64,000 bases of DNA from Isochrysis galbana (lineage: Eukaryota; Haptophyta; Isochrysidales; Isochrysidaceae). The stretch's first letter is position 1. Each line of letters begins with the position of its first letter. Under the pieces are notes generated by a model. It searched no databases. It worked only from the letters and a program-made list of their open reading frames with translations, and was not told where the DNA came from. The DNA is taken from NCBI GenBank assembly GCA_018136815.1, contig CM030931.1, forward strand, positions 2,843,801 to 2,907,800, given 5' to 3'. The translations under genes and the position numbers were made by a program. This document shows positions 21,243 to 32,593 of this stretch, in pieces.

Positions 21243-23500
21243 CCTAGATGGGAAATACGGTGCAGGGGCCTGCATATACAGGCAAATACATATGTATTTG
21301 GCCGGTGTATTTGGCCTCCGGCCAAATACATTTCTAGGGCGGTCAAACAGGGCTTTTTAAGTACTAATATTGGGGGGGGGTCGACATTTTTGACCGTGAG
21401 CGGAAAGCCCCGGCGAAAGCGCCTCGGAGGGTCTCCCCGCCTTTTCAGAATCCTCGTCCGAAAAGACGGTGCGAAGTCCCGTCGGACCCCCCCCCCCTTG
21501 CACACGCTCTGGCGGCTCACACGAGCCGAACTAGACGTCGCTCCCACTGAGAGATGTGTTTCTTTATTCTAAAAGGTGCGTACACACCTCTTAAATTAGG
21601 GGTCCGACGCCCCATATTGCCTATAAAGCAAATTTCAAACCCTGGTGCCCCAGCGATGACGTCCGCGCATGCACATACGCACCACACACAGCTCGCACAC
21701 GGCTCATTCGGCTGTCACAGGATGCTCCTTGACTGTCCCGACCCTCGCCCCGCAGGATTCGCCCGGGCTCGCGATTGACGAGGAGCTGGAGCACCAGGAC
21801 GCCATGGCGCTCGATGCTGCTCGCTGGTCGACAAAAATTTGCTGGCCGCTGGCGGGACAGGTGCGCTGCCGATCGCGCCCGCTCTGGCGCAGATCGACCA
21901 GGCCCATACCTACAATTCCTTTGCCGCCCCAAACGTCAGGTTCCCGACTCGTATTTCGACGCTGTGAGGCAGGGAGAACACCTGCCGCCAATGCTCAACC
22001 AGAGCATCGGCGGCAGGTGTTCTCTCTATGTTTTCGTCGGCTCCTCGGATTTTCACGTGCATCATAGGGCTGGTAGCAATCTAGAAATGTAATTTAAGCT
22101 AGCCTGCAGCGTGATCTGCGACGGCGCGACGCGCGCGGCCGAACAGTACTGTAGAATTGATAGCTTTTTGTTTGACGTCTAAAGGGAGAAGTTTTCTCCG
22201 CACGGAGGGCTCGAAAATTGGGCAGAAGGGCGAATTTCGAGCTCTTGACCGCCCGTTCTTTTGGCTACTAGTAGATTCAATATGTAATCTAGCCAAGCAG
22301 CGGCCTGAAAGCTTCAGGCGTGATGGTTGCGATCGATTTCTGTGGGCAATCGTGTCGTGAATCACGATTGGACACCGGCTGCTTTGCGCTCATCACGAGC
22401 CAACTTTTAGAATTTTTTGTACACACGGATGACCTCCAAGGCCATTCACGTTCGGAGACACACAAGTCGTGTCCGCCAAGCACGGGCCAGTCAATAGTTT
22501 GCCCGTTTTTATGGCACAACATCCCAACATGGAGCACAAAAAGTAGTTTTGTTTTCGCATTGACGTGCTGAATTGACGGACAGCCTCGTGTCTTCGAGCG
22601 TCTCACGTTCGATTTCGAGAGACAACCCCTCCCTTTCTTTCGATGATTCGACAGTCTCATATGGTAAGACTGGTTGGCTACCGAAACATTGGCATTTGGG
22701 CATGCTGATGGTCATGTATTGTGCTCATATGTGTCTTGGACTGGTGAAATGAAGACTAAAATAAGAATTACTAAGGTTATAATTTGGCAAAACTATAATC
22801 AATTTGATCTTTTTCTCCTGCGGCGGCGCGCGATGGCGGCCGCAGCGATGGTCGCTGGCCTCGCCAGTGGCCTCGCAAGCGGCCTGTGGCCGCTCTGGCG
22901 AGGGTCTGCGCGGCCAGGAGGCCAGCAGACACCACCTCCCACCATGCTGAGGCGGTGCCGCGCGTGATGGGGCAGCCCATCATGCGCAGCACCGTCATTT
23001 TGACGGCTCGCGGCCTGCCGCGCACTGCATGCGCGCGAGGGGCTGGCAGTAGATGCCAGCAGGGGCGAGGTGGAGGGCGCAGGCGACGCCGTGCGCCCGC
23101 GCAGGGTTTTGTACTGCCTGCCCGGGGGTAACCGTGCCCGGGGAACGCAGGCGCGCGTCGCACAGCGCGACCTGTGGTGCACTTTTGTGGTCGACGTCGA
23201 TTTCGCACGAGCGCAAAAACGTTTTTGGGTCTGTGTGTTGAATGGCGTCGAAAATTTGCATATTTCTCATTAGATTCTGCCTAATATACCCATTTCCAGT
23301 AGCATATCCTAAGATCTCGCTATGAAACCTCAATCTTGACTTAGTGAATTTTCACCCTTAGAAGTTAAAAGCCCTGTTTGACCGCCCTAACATTTCAAAT
23401 ACATTCGAGGCCTACACCCCCGGACGCGCTTCAAATACAGGCAAATACATATGTATTTGGTCTCTGGCCAAATACGGTAAATACGTATTTCCCATCTAGG
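21243..23500. mobile_element. 2.26-kb element with ~120-130-base terminal inverted repeats
   Basis: The left end (21243, CCTAGATGGGAAATAC) and right end (23500, its complement) are inverted. The arms share the 18-base palindrome CAAATACATATGTATTTG and end inward with AGGGCGGTCAAACAGGGCTTTT (left to about 21366, right from about 23363). The centre has no recognisable transposase; it is less GC-rich than the surroundings in places and holds a strong hairpin at 21976-22024. It looks like a non-autonomous DNA transposon of unknown superfamily. The inner motif recurs alone at 28262-28290. Target-site duplication not clear. Confidence 0.65.
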
Positions 23501-24611
23501 CTCCCTCTCCCCAGACGCATCCTGCGACCTGCGACGCGCGGGTGCCCTCCCGCAAGCTCTGTCGCCGTGCGTTCCGTCGTGCGTTCTGCGCCGTGTTGTG
23601 GCCGTGCAACGTGCGGACGACCTGCGACCAAGGAAGCACGCCACTCCCACTCCGCCCTCCGCCTCCGACCGACGCCTCGGATGCACGCATGCACGCCACT
23701 CCGCCTCAGAGGCCTCCGACGCACGCCACACGCCACTCCGCCTCAGACGCCTCGTGCGATGTGCGACGTGCGATGCTGGCGCACGGCTTCGTCAGGCGCG
23801 CCGCTCTTGTGGGACTCTCGACGCTCTGCCACCGGCGAACAGCGAGCCTGCGAGCCCGCTTATACCTATATATACGTACAGCGTATACAGCATACAACGT
23901 GAACGACAGTGTAGCAGCCTACATACATGTTGTATGTGTGTATGTGTGTATGTTGTATATGTTGTATGATACATTGTATGTTATTGTGTCATTGTGGAGA
24001 TGTACTGTCCGCAGTGACGCAGTGACCAGGGCAGTGTCCACGAATCGAATAAGTCAGGCTCATGGGACATGGGACATGGACATATGGACATGGGTCATGG
24101 GACTCCATCCTCCATCCTCCATCCTCCATCCCCTCAGCAACCCACAACCCACGCGTCACGCGTCCGGCGTCCGGCGTCCGGGTGGTAGCATTGTTGAGTC
24201 ATTTTCTCTCCCTTCCCTATCGTTATTGTTGTGGGACTTGGGTCTATCAACTTGTGGGACTTGGGTAGCGGGTGTTGATGACGGGAAGGACTCGGGACTC
24301 GGGCGGCATTGTTGGTGCAGTGCGACCAGGGTCAAGGTCCGCGAGCGGCGGCGAGGGCGGGTTTGGCGGTGCAGAGGGAGGTGTTGGTCCAGAGGAATGG
24401 GTTGAGTCAGTCTCTTGTGGATGGTCTTTCTAGAGACTACAGCCGAGACCACACACGAGGTAAGGAGGGCGGCAGGAGGGGCTGCCCCGAGGGTGCGAGA
24501 GGTCACTCACCTCAGAGATTCGATCGATCGCAGACTTCGATTCACGACGGCAATGTACTGAATTTGGCCATCAAGCAGCGCCCACTCCGAGGGCGCGGCC
24601 GGCGCGCTGGG
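23501..24611. other. Intergenic with TG/TATG simple repeats
   Basis: Includes a (TGTATG)-type run at about 23925-23975 and short direct repeats of GACATGG and CCATCCT (24060-24130). A + strand frame of 287 codons is low-complexity and not supported. Confidence 0.4.
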
Positions 24612-26092
24612 ATGTCGCTGCCGGCGGCGTGGCGTCGGGCGGTGCGCGAGCTGCGGCAGATGCTGCGACCCGAGTCGTACCTGCGTGGTGCGGCTTTGCA
24701 GGAGCGGCTGGACACGCTACGCCTCTATTTGCTTACGGAGGCGCAGCGCACCTGGCCCGACATCCAGGTGAAGAGCATGGAGGATGTGGAGCAGTGCGCG
24801 CCGCGGATGCATCAGCAGCAGCAGGCGGTCCAGTCGAACGTGAGCCGGCAGATCTTGAAGATGCTCACGGCTTGGCGCAACGAGCAGCCTCCGCCGCTCT
24901 CACCCGCGCTCCACCTCGACAACGACACGCCCGACGACCTGGCCGCCTCGTTGCGCGAGCTGCGGCAGGCAGTTGTCGAGCAATATAATGCTGACATGCG
25001 AAACGCGCAGCGTCACGCGTTCGGCTTCAGCGTGCGCGTAGCGCCGTCTGGCGCGAGACGCTTGAGCGCGGATGCGGGGCATGGCGTCTTCATCGATGGA
25101 ATGGCGCGGATGGGGTCGGTGCTTGCGCTCTACCCAGGCGTGATATTCTACCCTTCCGACATCATTCGGCTCCCGACGGGTACTAATCGGTTCAAGGGGA
25201 ACGAGCACCTGATCCTGCGCTACGACAGGACATTGTTGGATGCCTCGCCTCCCTCTTTTGCCCTCGTGCCTGGTGCTGCTAAGAGCTGCCCACTTGCTGT
25301 TGGTCATCGTGTCAATCATCCTCCGCCTGGTTCCGACGCCAACGTTCTTGCGTGTGCTTTTGACCTGAGTATCAAGGAGGTGCCGAGTGAGCTCCATGAG
25401 CTCTTGCCAAACGTGCGGTTTCAGCAGGTCGAGTGGGATCTCCTCCGAAAAGGCGACGAAGTCGACCGTGCCAGAGCGATCGAAGGGACCAAAGGGCGTG
25501 GGGGTCTCATGGCCGCGCTCGATCAGATGGTTAGGTGTGCTTTTTTAATTGAGCGGCCCTACTGTGCGCTGAAACTCAAGCAGTCGTGCTGCGAGGAGTT
25601 TCGGGTAGCCTTGGAAACGCGACTGTGAGACAAGCCCGGCATGCCGAGCTCCATAGATCCTTCCAAGCAGTGAATTTCTCAATGTTTTAGAAATGGAGTG
25701 CTGCCGAGACCTGTCATCCCTCGGCCAACGTCCATCGATGCCACCGATGTCGCCACTCAGGTTCTCAATTTCGGAAATGGGAGCGGCCGAGGCGCAAGAG
25801 GACCGGCCGTTGCGTATGCTTGCCCTCGTGGCGTCCCGTGACATCGAGGACGAGGAGGTGAGGTTGGGGCATCCTTATGCCTTGCTGCACTCGATGTGTT
25901 GAGGTTGCAGGCTAAGTAGATCCCCTTTCGCCCGTCACACACACTTGCAATTTTGGTACGTGGATACCGACGTACTGCCTTCTTCACCATCAGGTGTTCC
26001 TCAACTACAGATTGAACCCAGCCACGAAGGCGACGTGGCCTAGTTGGTACGTACCGTACGCAAAAGAGGAGGCAGAACGAAGATGGTCGTGA
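24612..26092 (+). CDS. SETD9-like SET-domain protein
   Basis: SET-domain proteins usually methylate lysine using S-adenosylmethionine; the substrate of SETD9 is not established. Three exons: 24612-25534, 25761-25857 and 25994-26092 (phases 2 and 0), 372 residues. The match to SETD9 is by ordered blocks: AGHGVFIDG, GSVLALYPGVIF, HLILRYDR, PLAVGHRVNHPP..ANV, LPNVRF, LALVASRDI.DEE and FLNYRLNPA..PSWY. The short last two exons supply the post-SET end, and their splice phases fit exactly. The N-terminal ~150 residues are helical and Gln/Leu-rich with no known domain. The ATG chosen is the first in a region of coding-like composition; the upstream frame is open but unlike protein. Confidence 0.75.
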
Positions 26093-26596
26093 CTTGTCAA
26101 ATACTCGTGAATGCGCTAAAAGTGGGAATCTTTTCGTGGAACGTGTAGGTGTTGGAGCTTGCTCGACCGTCTAGTGGAAGGCCTAGAGGAGCGTCCGTTC
26201 TTTGTTCGCACTCAGAGTACGAGTACTCCTCTCGCCGCATGGCTCAACCGCTGCGGCTCTAAGCTCTACTAAATCCCAACGCATCCGCAGCTTCGTGCCA
26301 GCGATGCAAAGCTCGCCTTCCTAGAGGATAGCGACTTGCCCCACAACCGCAGAATTCCAATGCTGGCAACGCAGGCGCCTGCGCGCTTCAGCCGAGGTGG
26401 GCGTTCTACTTCTTATGAGGCTATAAGAAAGACGCGACGTCGTGCTAACCCTGTAGCAAATCAACCTTCTGGGACACATGATTGGTGACAACGGTGGCGG
26501 CGACGGCGACGACGGCATGAAGCGTTAAGCTTAAAGCTAGCTTCGAGACACACAGCTAGAACAACGACGCACCGAACTACACGCTGCACTGAGATG
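26093..26596. other. Intergenic, no feature seen
   Basis: Downstream of the SETD9-like gene; nothing supported on either strand. Confidence 0.35.
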
Positions 26597-26845
26597 AATT
26601 GTTCAGTCCCAACCACACAATTTACACTCATTCTGACTCAACACTTGGCACCGCATCCGGACTGATGGATGCGACACACTTGCGCTTGTGGTCACTCCCT
26701 GCTTGTTGCGCGCACAGTCCATAGGCTCCCAACGATAAGCATGGGCCTGGCCCTCTCGAAGGCGCCGAAGGCCTTCAGCAGTTAGCTTGGTGGGAGAGGA
26801 CGGCAATGGGGCGCGCTCCATGACTATTGTTTTGACCATAGTTAA
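26597..26845 (-). mobile_element. LINE 5'-end fragment (hairpin plus MERAP start)
   Basis: On the minus strand a hairpin with arms ACTAT/ATAGT (26842-26823) is followed one base later by an ATG opening the frame MERAPLPSSPTKL. The same hairpin-then-MERA arrangement begins the LINE at 60484 and relics at 47816 and 55774. Only about 70 codons remain and they soon lose any LINE character. Confidence 0.45.
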
Positions 26846-27142
26846 TGATGTGCTCAAAACCCTTGTGACCCACGACCCATATCCATTTACTACGCAGCAT
26901 TTCCACCCCTCTTGCGAAGGTTGCTCGCTTTTTTGGCGTGACTATGAAAAATACGTAGAAGGGTCTCGAGCCCCACGTAGACGATGACACCGCATCTCGC
27001 GCGATCTTGTGGCGGCGAGCCCTGGAGACCGCAGTGTGGTGCCTCGTTCCGTTGGCTCGCAACTAGCAGAGCGCCATGTCACAGGCACCTCGGGGTCGGG
27101 GAAATCGACGGGAAAAAGAAAACATTCGAGAAGGTTGGAGCA

Positions 27143-27196
27143 GCCGGGGGGGCTCGTGCCCCGCCCAAGGGCGACCTAAGTATAAACTTAGTTGCT
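27143..27196 (-). repeat. Hairpin-ATGGGG repeat unit
   Basis: Minus-strand hairpin AACTAAGT-TTAT-ACTTAGGT (27193-27174) followed by a G-run/C-run hairpin with GGGGCACGAGCCCC. This copy has TTGGG in place of the usual ATGGG. Same family as units near 30565, 53090, 56849, 59986 and 60461. Confidence 0.55.
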
Positions 27197-27696
27197 TAGT
27201 TGTCACGAGGTGCGAGGGGGGTGGAATTGCTGCGCGAAAAAAAAAGCTCTTGAAGATGCCTACAAATACTGTTGCTGCTCCCTTCCTCCGGGCAGCCGGA
27301 GACGACGCCCATGCCCCACGCCCCAGACCCCATTCCCTTTTCCGCCCCCCCCCCCCCCCTCCAAGTTCTTTTATTTCGGTATCGGGGAGGTCGGCCCATG
27401 TGCACTACGTTGGGGCTGCGCGGGGGGGGGGGGTCTAGGACGGGCTAGTGGCGGCGCGTCTGATGTCTGATGTATGCATGTTCGTACGTCCCTCTTGTCT
27501 TCCGGTTGTCTGAGTCGTGCCGGGCTTGGTTGTGGCACGAGTGTGTGAGAGCCCTGCCCTAGAGCGCTAGAGCATCCCTCATGGGGTTCGTCCTTTCCAT
27601 GCTTCTTTCGAGTCCTTGGCCATTGCCCTTGGTCCTTGGTGCGTCTATCTAAATCTAACCTTGATAGTCTCGTTCTATTTCATGTGCGGTGTCTTG

Positions 27697-27850
27697 AACC
27701 TACTCTTATAGTAGGGGTCATGGGGAGGCGCCTCGTGCCATCCCCCTCAGGCACTAAGCACTAACGCCCCATCGGGGGGGGGGGGCTTGCCCGTCACCAG
27801 TCACCCTCACGCCCTGCCTTCTGGCATGGGCTGAGCGCTGAGCCAATCAA
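27697..27850 (+). repeat. Hairpin-ATGGGG repeat unit, variant stem
   Basis: Hairpin CCTACT-CTTAT-AGTAGG (27699-27715), then GGTCATGGGGAGGCGCC and, further on, CACGCCCTGCC..GGCATGGGCTG. The tail also matches 60065-60195. Both stem arms differ from the AACTAAGT type yet still pair. Confidence 0.55.
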
Positions 27851-28963
27851 CACAACGAGACCATAAATGACCCTCCCCGAGCGCGCACCGCCACCCGCTC
27901 TCCCACGCCGTCGGCAGCCCAACCTGCCGTTGCATTATCGGGCCGGAATCAAATGCCCAATGCTGCTGAGATATTAAGGAACCGATGAACCGATCCTCTA
28001 ATTCTTTACGGGTAGAGCGCGAGCGCGCTGACTGAGGGGGGGAGAGGAGGGTCGAATCGCACCGTTTCCATGTCTTGGCGTAGACTTTCGTGGCGGCAGG
28101 TGGCAGTGGCAGGTGGCCCCCTAGACCCCCCTAGAGCCTAGAGGTTTTTATTGGGCATCACGTCACGGCCGACGGCCAGCGGTCAGGAACTCAAAAAATA
28201 ATGCAGTCCGCCCCTAGCAGTCCGGCCGTTATCAGTTATTAATATTAATTAATCGTTAAATAGCCCCTGCTTGACCGCCCTAAATAAAGGCTCAAGTCAA
28301 CGTGCTAGTGGGAGTAGCGAGTAGCGGTAGCGGCACTGCGGCACTAATGCTCAAATGCTGACTCATCACTCATTTGTTGTTATTAGTTATTACTACTATT
28401 AGCTATTAGCAGTTGAAGTTGAAGTTGAAGTTGTCGTGTTCGTGTGGACAGTGGACTGACCATTTTGCATTTTGTATTTTGTCCGGGTCCCACTAGTTGT
28501 GGGAGAGTGTGGCGCGCTAGAGCGCTAGACAGTCACAAATTAGAAGGAAATACTTATTTTTCACGAATTTGTCGAGTCGCGATCGCGATCACCATTTGAT
28601 GTTGATGTTGATGTTGTGTGTGGCACCCTTGAGCGTCGTCGCGCGCGCTCGTGTCTCGTGTAATGGAGATTGAGCAGGTGGCCTCTCGGCGGGGGTACCA
28701 CGTCAGAACTTATAGCGTCGTATGACATCTTGTTAGCTAGCATCCCTACCTACATACACCGGACGAGCCATGCACCTACCGTGCACATCCCCATCTCGGG
28801 GTCTGTCGGTCGATCGGGGCTCCGTTGCCGTTGCCGGCGAAGGGCTTCTTCGGTCCCTCAACACTAAGGTTATACTCACACCACTTGGAAACTCTGACGT
28901 ATTGTCGTATTGTCTCCCCCCTCTCCCCCCCTCGGCTCTCGCCGACCGGGCGTCGTCGGAGAG
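27851..28963. other. Intergenic with repeat fragments
   Basis: Holds a lone copy of the inner end of the 21-23 kb element (TGACCGCCCTAAAT, 28262-28290), a GCTAGTGGGAGTAGC motif at 28300-28350 shared with the foldback family, and a GTTGAA run at 28410-28430. No gene seen until the CT-rich leader just before 28964. Confidence 0.45.
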
Positions 28964-29905
28964 ATGCCGCTGTTCCTCCTCAGCGTCGCAGGGGCATGCG
29001 GAGCTCTCACGCCGATTCCATCGGTTCTCAACGAGTTCTGGCGTGGTGGCGGTCGGGCTGGCACACTCAATCTGATTCGACGCTCCACTGCCTCGGCGCT
29101 CGGCCAGGCCTTAGCCGACGGCCTCGAGCTCCTTGAGGTCGAGTTCCCGCCGCTCATCGAGCGCAAGACGCAGTTCGACGACTTCAGCAATGTGGAAGAG
29201 CTGGACGCGAATCGTGACTTTGGGGTGCAGCTCGCTCTCGAGCCTGAGATCGTCTCTGTGGCTCCTGCTGACCAGCTCTGGCTCGTTTTTGCCGACGATG
29301 CCGAGGCCCAGCTGGCTCGTGAGGCCTGGCCTGGCCAGCGCTACGCGAGCGCCACGCAGACCTCGATTGCCGGAGCGATACGCATGGCAGGGTGTGAGCC
29401 TCTACGCCCGCTCGGCTCGTCGGCTGCTGATGCTGCAGGCAACCTAGCGGCTATGCTTGGCTTTGGCTCGAAGCGGGCACCAGCTCAAGCACCGCCTTCA
29501 GCTCCGGCAGCCCTGCAATTGGTAGTGCAACCTGGGAACGGTGGGCCGATGGAAGACTGGCTGAACTTGGAGATATTGCGGGAACCCGGCGTTCCGATGA
29601 TTTGCCTTAACGGAGCGCTCGACAAGGTAACCTCGGGATATTATTCCGATCTATTGAACCCGAGGTTGGGTGAATGTGCATCTCGCTTCTTCTCCCAGTA
29701 TGTGCTGGCCCTCCTCCCGTATTAGCGCCCTACCCATCCAAGAAAAAGAAAACAGCTCTCTGAGCATGCCGCCCATAACACCTCGCTGCCAACACCATCT
29801 CGACGTAGGTTTGAGCCCGTATACTATTGCAAGCCGATCGGGGCAGGCCGTGGTTGGCTGTTTAGAGTCTACCCAGAGCCATGGCAGCTCTACAAGCAAA
29901 CGTGA
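28964..29905 (+). CDS. DUF1995 domain protein, probably plastid
   Basis: DUF1995 proteins are found in plastids and cyanobacteria; some plant members affect photosystem II accumulation, but no reaction is known. Two exons: 28964-29697 and 29809-29905, joined in phase 2 to give SQFEPVYY; 276 residues. Diagnostic blocks: LADGLELLEVEFPP, DANRDFGVQLAL, QLWLVFADDAEAQLA, CLNGALDKVTSGYY, and from the small last exon YYCKP, FRVYPEPWQ. The last exon ends the protein at the usual place for the family. The N terminus (MPLFLLSVAGACGAL) is hydrophobic and could be the signal part of a bipartite plastid leader. A CT-rich leader precedes the ATG. Confidence 0.8.
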
Positions 29906-30560
29906 GACCATGGCACCCCACCTCGTTGAAAGACAAACATGCGCGATTTGAAGGCCTGACTCTGATACAACCACCTATCCCCTACTACTCGCGACGCACA
30001 TGTACGGAATCCATTCAATTCGCCCTAGATTCGCTCAATCCTATTTCTATCTACCCCTCACTCCACGCAGACGCGAGGACCTTGAGCTTGTCGAGACATA
30101 TTCTTTGCGGCCTTCACCGCAAACGTGTGTAGACCGGCTGAAGTTTTCTAGCTGAAGCATGGCACCGAGAGCATTTCGGCATGAGGCAGCAATCCCAGTG
30201 TGGTCTCTCGGCGTTCTCCGCCTCGATAATCATGCAAATTTCCCGTACTTCTTGCCCTTGCGCTTGCCCTCCTTCTTGTGCAATGAGCTGGTATGAGGTG
30301 TACGAAATACTTCAGGCTTGGAGAGTAGCATGCTGTACTCCACCATGATCCTTGGATTCTAAAGATTTCCTATGACAAGCAATCACATATTGTGTTCCAC
30401 TTGTTCGAGGTCTTGAGAAAGCAAAGGCACGTACCGGCCGTGCTCTACCACCTACCCCTGCCGCCGCACAGCCTAGGCTTCTAGGCTTAAGGTCGCGTTC
30501 CGTCGAATATGGGACGGACTCGATCGGAGCCATCGAATATCCACAGTTTTCTTTATATTT
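29906..30560. other. Intergenic, no feature seen
   Basis: No gene or repeat recognised between the DUF1995 gene and the hairpin repeats. Confidence 0.35.
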
Positions 30561-30690
30561 AAGCAACTAACTTTATACTTGGTTCACCCATGGGGGGAAC
30601 GAGCCCCCGCCCTCTCTGCACTCCTCCCCTCAACTAAGTTTATACTTGGTACTTGGCTAAGAGCGGAGCGCGCCGACGCGGGCTCTTCGC
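30561..30690 (+). repeat. Two tandem hairpin repeat units
   Basis: First hairpin 30565-30584 (AACTAACT/ACTTGGTT) followed by CACCCATGGGGGGAACGAG; second hairpin 30632-30651 (AACTAAGT/ACTTGGTA) followed by CTTGGCTAAGAGCGGAGCGCG, close to the LINE start GGAGCGCGCC seen at 60486. Confidence 0.55.
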
Positions 30691-30868
30691 TCTTCTCTCC
30701 TCCCTGGGCTTGAAATGCGCGGCGCGATGTGAGCTAGTCCTGCCAAAATTTGCCCAACCAACTAGTCCTGCCAATTTGCGGTCTGAAAGCGCGCGGCGCG
30801 ATGTGTTTGCCGTAGATATTTAGAGAATTTACAGCGGATGTGATTGCTCCACGCGCTCTGATATCCAT

Positions 30869-32217
30869 TGTATTATAGCCACATTACGGGTAAATAAACT
30901 TTTCGCACACACCCTAAGGCTCTGAGCCACTCCGTCGCGAGCAGCACCGGCGGCTAGCGCGGCGCTTTGGCCCTCCTCCCCACCGGGAGTCGGGTGAATG
31001 AAATTCTGGACTGGGTCGGGCAACCCCATTTGGGTGTCTGGACGGGGAACGAACGGCGAACGAAGGGCTGTGGGGCGGCGAGGCGCTCCTAGCGGCCCTA
31101 GTGTGATGGGTTGTAAGAGATTGTTAGACCTACAAAGAACTCTTCCCTCAGGGAGGGAGCCTAGGCTGCTTGAGTGCAGCGACGCAGCGAACAACGACGG
31201 ACAAAGAGCCTGAGAACAACAGGTTACACCGACTCACGAACACACCGGAATCATTCACCCAAACAAAGCAAATTATCAAGCAACCGCGACCCCAAATCAC
31301 CGATAACTCAAACACGTCGCGAGAGACGGAGAGAGAGAGCGAGAGAGAGAGAGACTCCGCAGCGACGGCCGGAGCGTGTCTCCGTTGTAACTTCCCACGT
31401 AGCGGAGAGTCCGAAGGGGAGCGTCATGTCGCGCGACCACGGCGATCACTTTGGATACAGATCGCAACGAGATATCTTCACGACAGAGGAAATCTTGCCG
31501 TTGAGCGTGAACCTTCTAGACGCTTCTAACGAACAACCCTGAGTAGCAACCAAGGGGAAGAAACACCAAAGGGGCCAAGGGCTTGCATGTAACTTGCATC
31601 AAGGGGAAAGATTCCCTCACCTAGGAAGCGAACCTACACCGGTCTCCAAGGGGAGATGGCAAATTAAACCTCAAATCTCGAGCGGATAGAGCAACCGACT
31701 TGCTCGCCAAAACCTTGACCGAGAAGAAAGAAGCAAGGACCTACAAGCCAAGGGTAGCGGACCTAGGGAATGTGAGAGGAAATTTCCGAACGCCAACGCC
31801 AAACGCCGAACGCGGGAAGGCAACGAAACCCTAACCAGGCCAAGCAGAACCTACGAAGAACAGGCCTGGACAACAACGAAAGTCAGCAGGTCCCAAGAAA
31901 GAACCGGAACCCAACAAGAAACAACAAGCCTTGCAAGAAGCTAAACAAGCCTTCACAAGGTAACTCGAGAGCCTGAGACAAGCGCGCAGCGAGCAACAGG
32001 CGACCTGGCTCCTTTAGGTAAAGATTACCCGAAAGGAGGAAACCTGGAATCTAGACCTGACAAACAGGCTAGAAGGAACGAAACGAGAACTCGAATTCTA
32101 GATCGCTAGGGACGAACCCTACCAACCTAGGTGTACCTGAGCTTCACCGTGTGGCCGCACGGCGAAGGACCTGGAAACAAGAGCCTGGAAATCGCATCAT
32201 CTAGGATGAATGCGACA
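30869..32217 (-). repeat. LTR, left copy
   Basis: In element orientation it starts TGTCGCATTC at 32217. The stretch 32217-30943 is shared with the right copy; the likely LTR end (..AATACA) is near 30869. Directly after it lies TGGATATCAGAGC, close to the primer-binding site complementary to the initiator-Met tRNA 3' end. A GA-repeat at 31330-31350 lies inside. Confidence 0.75.
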
Positions 32218-32593
32218 CCCCCGACTAAGATCGAGACGTCTCCCGATGTCGAGCGGTGAACCTGGAAACAGAGACCTGGAACCTGGAACTTGGGCTGACC
32301 AGAGGTCAGAATCGGAACAAGAAGCAACGGAACATAGCGAGCGAAACGTGGAGACAAGAACACCCTTTGGATCCAAAGCGAGCACGAAATCGGCGGCTTA
32401 GCGCGGCGGCCTCTTTCGTACGCACTGCCCCACCCACTTCTCCCTTTTACAGGAGCTTTGCTCGGGTGTTGCGCCGGGTGTAGAGCGCAGGCAGCACGCG
32501 TTCATCACCTCCATGATTCGCTCTTGAACTCGGAGCCCTAGCCGAGGCGTGGGGCTAGCCTAGAGGGACGGGTCCCTTACCCAAGACATGGGA

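Noticed and set aside
23542-24405. 287-codon + strand frame
   Set aside because: Passes through simple repeats, with no domain and no codon-use signal.
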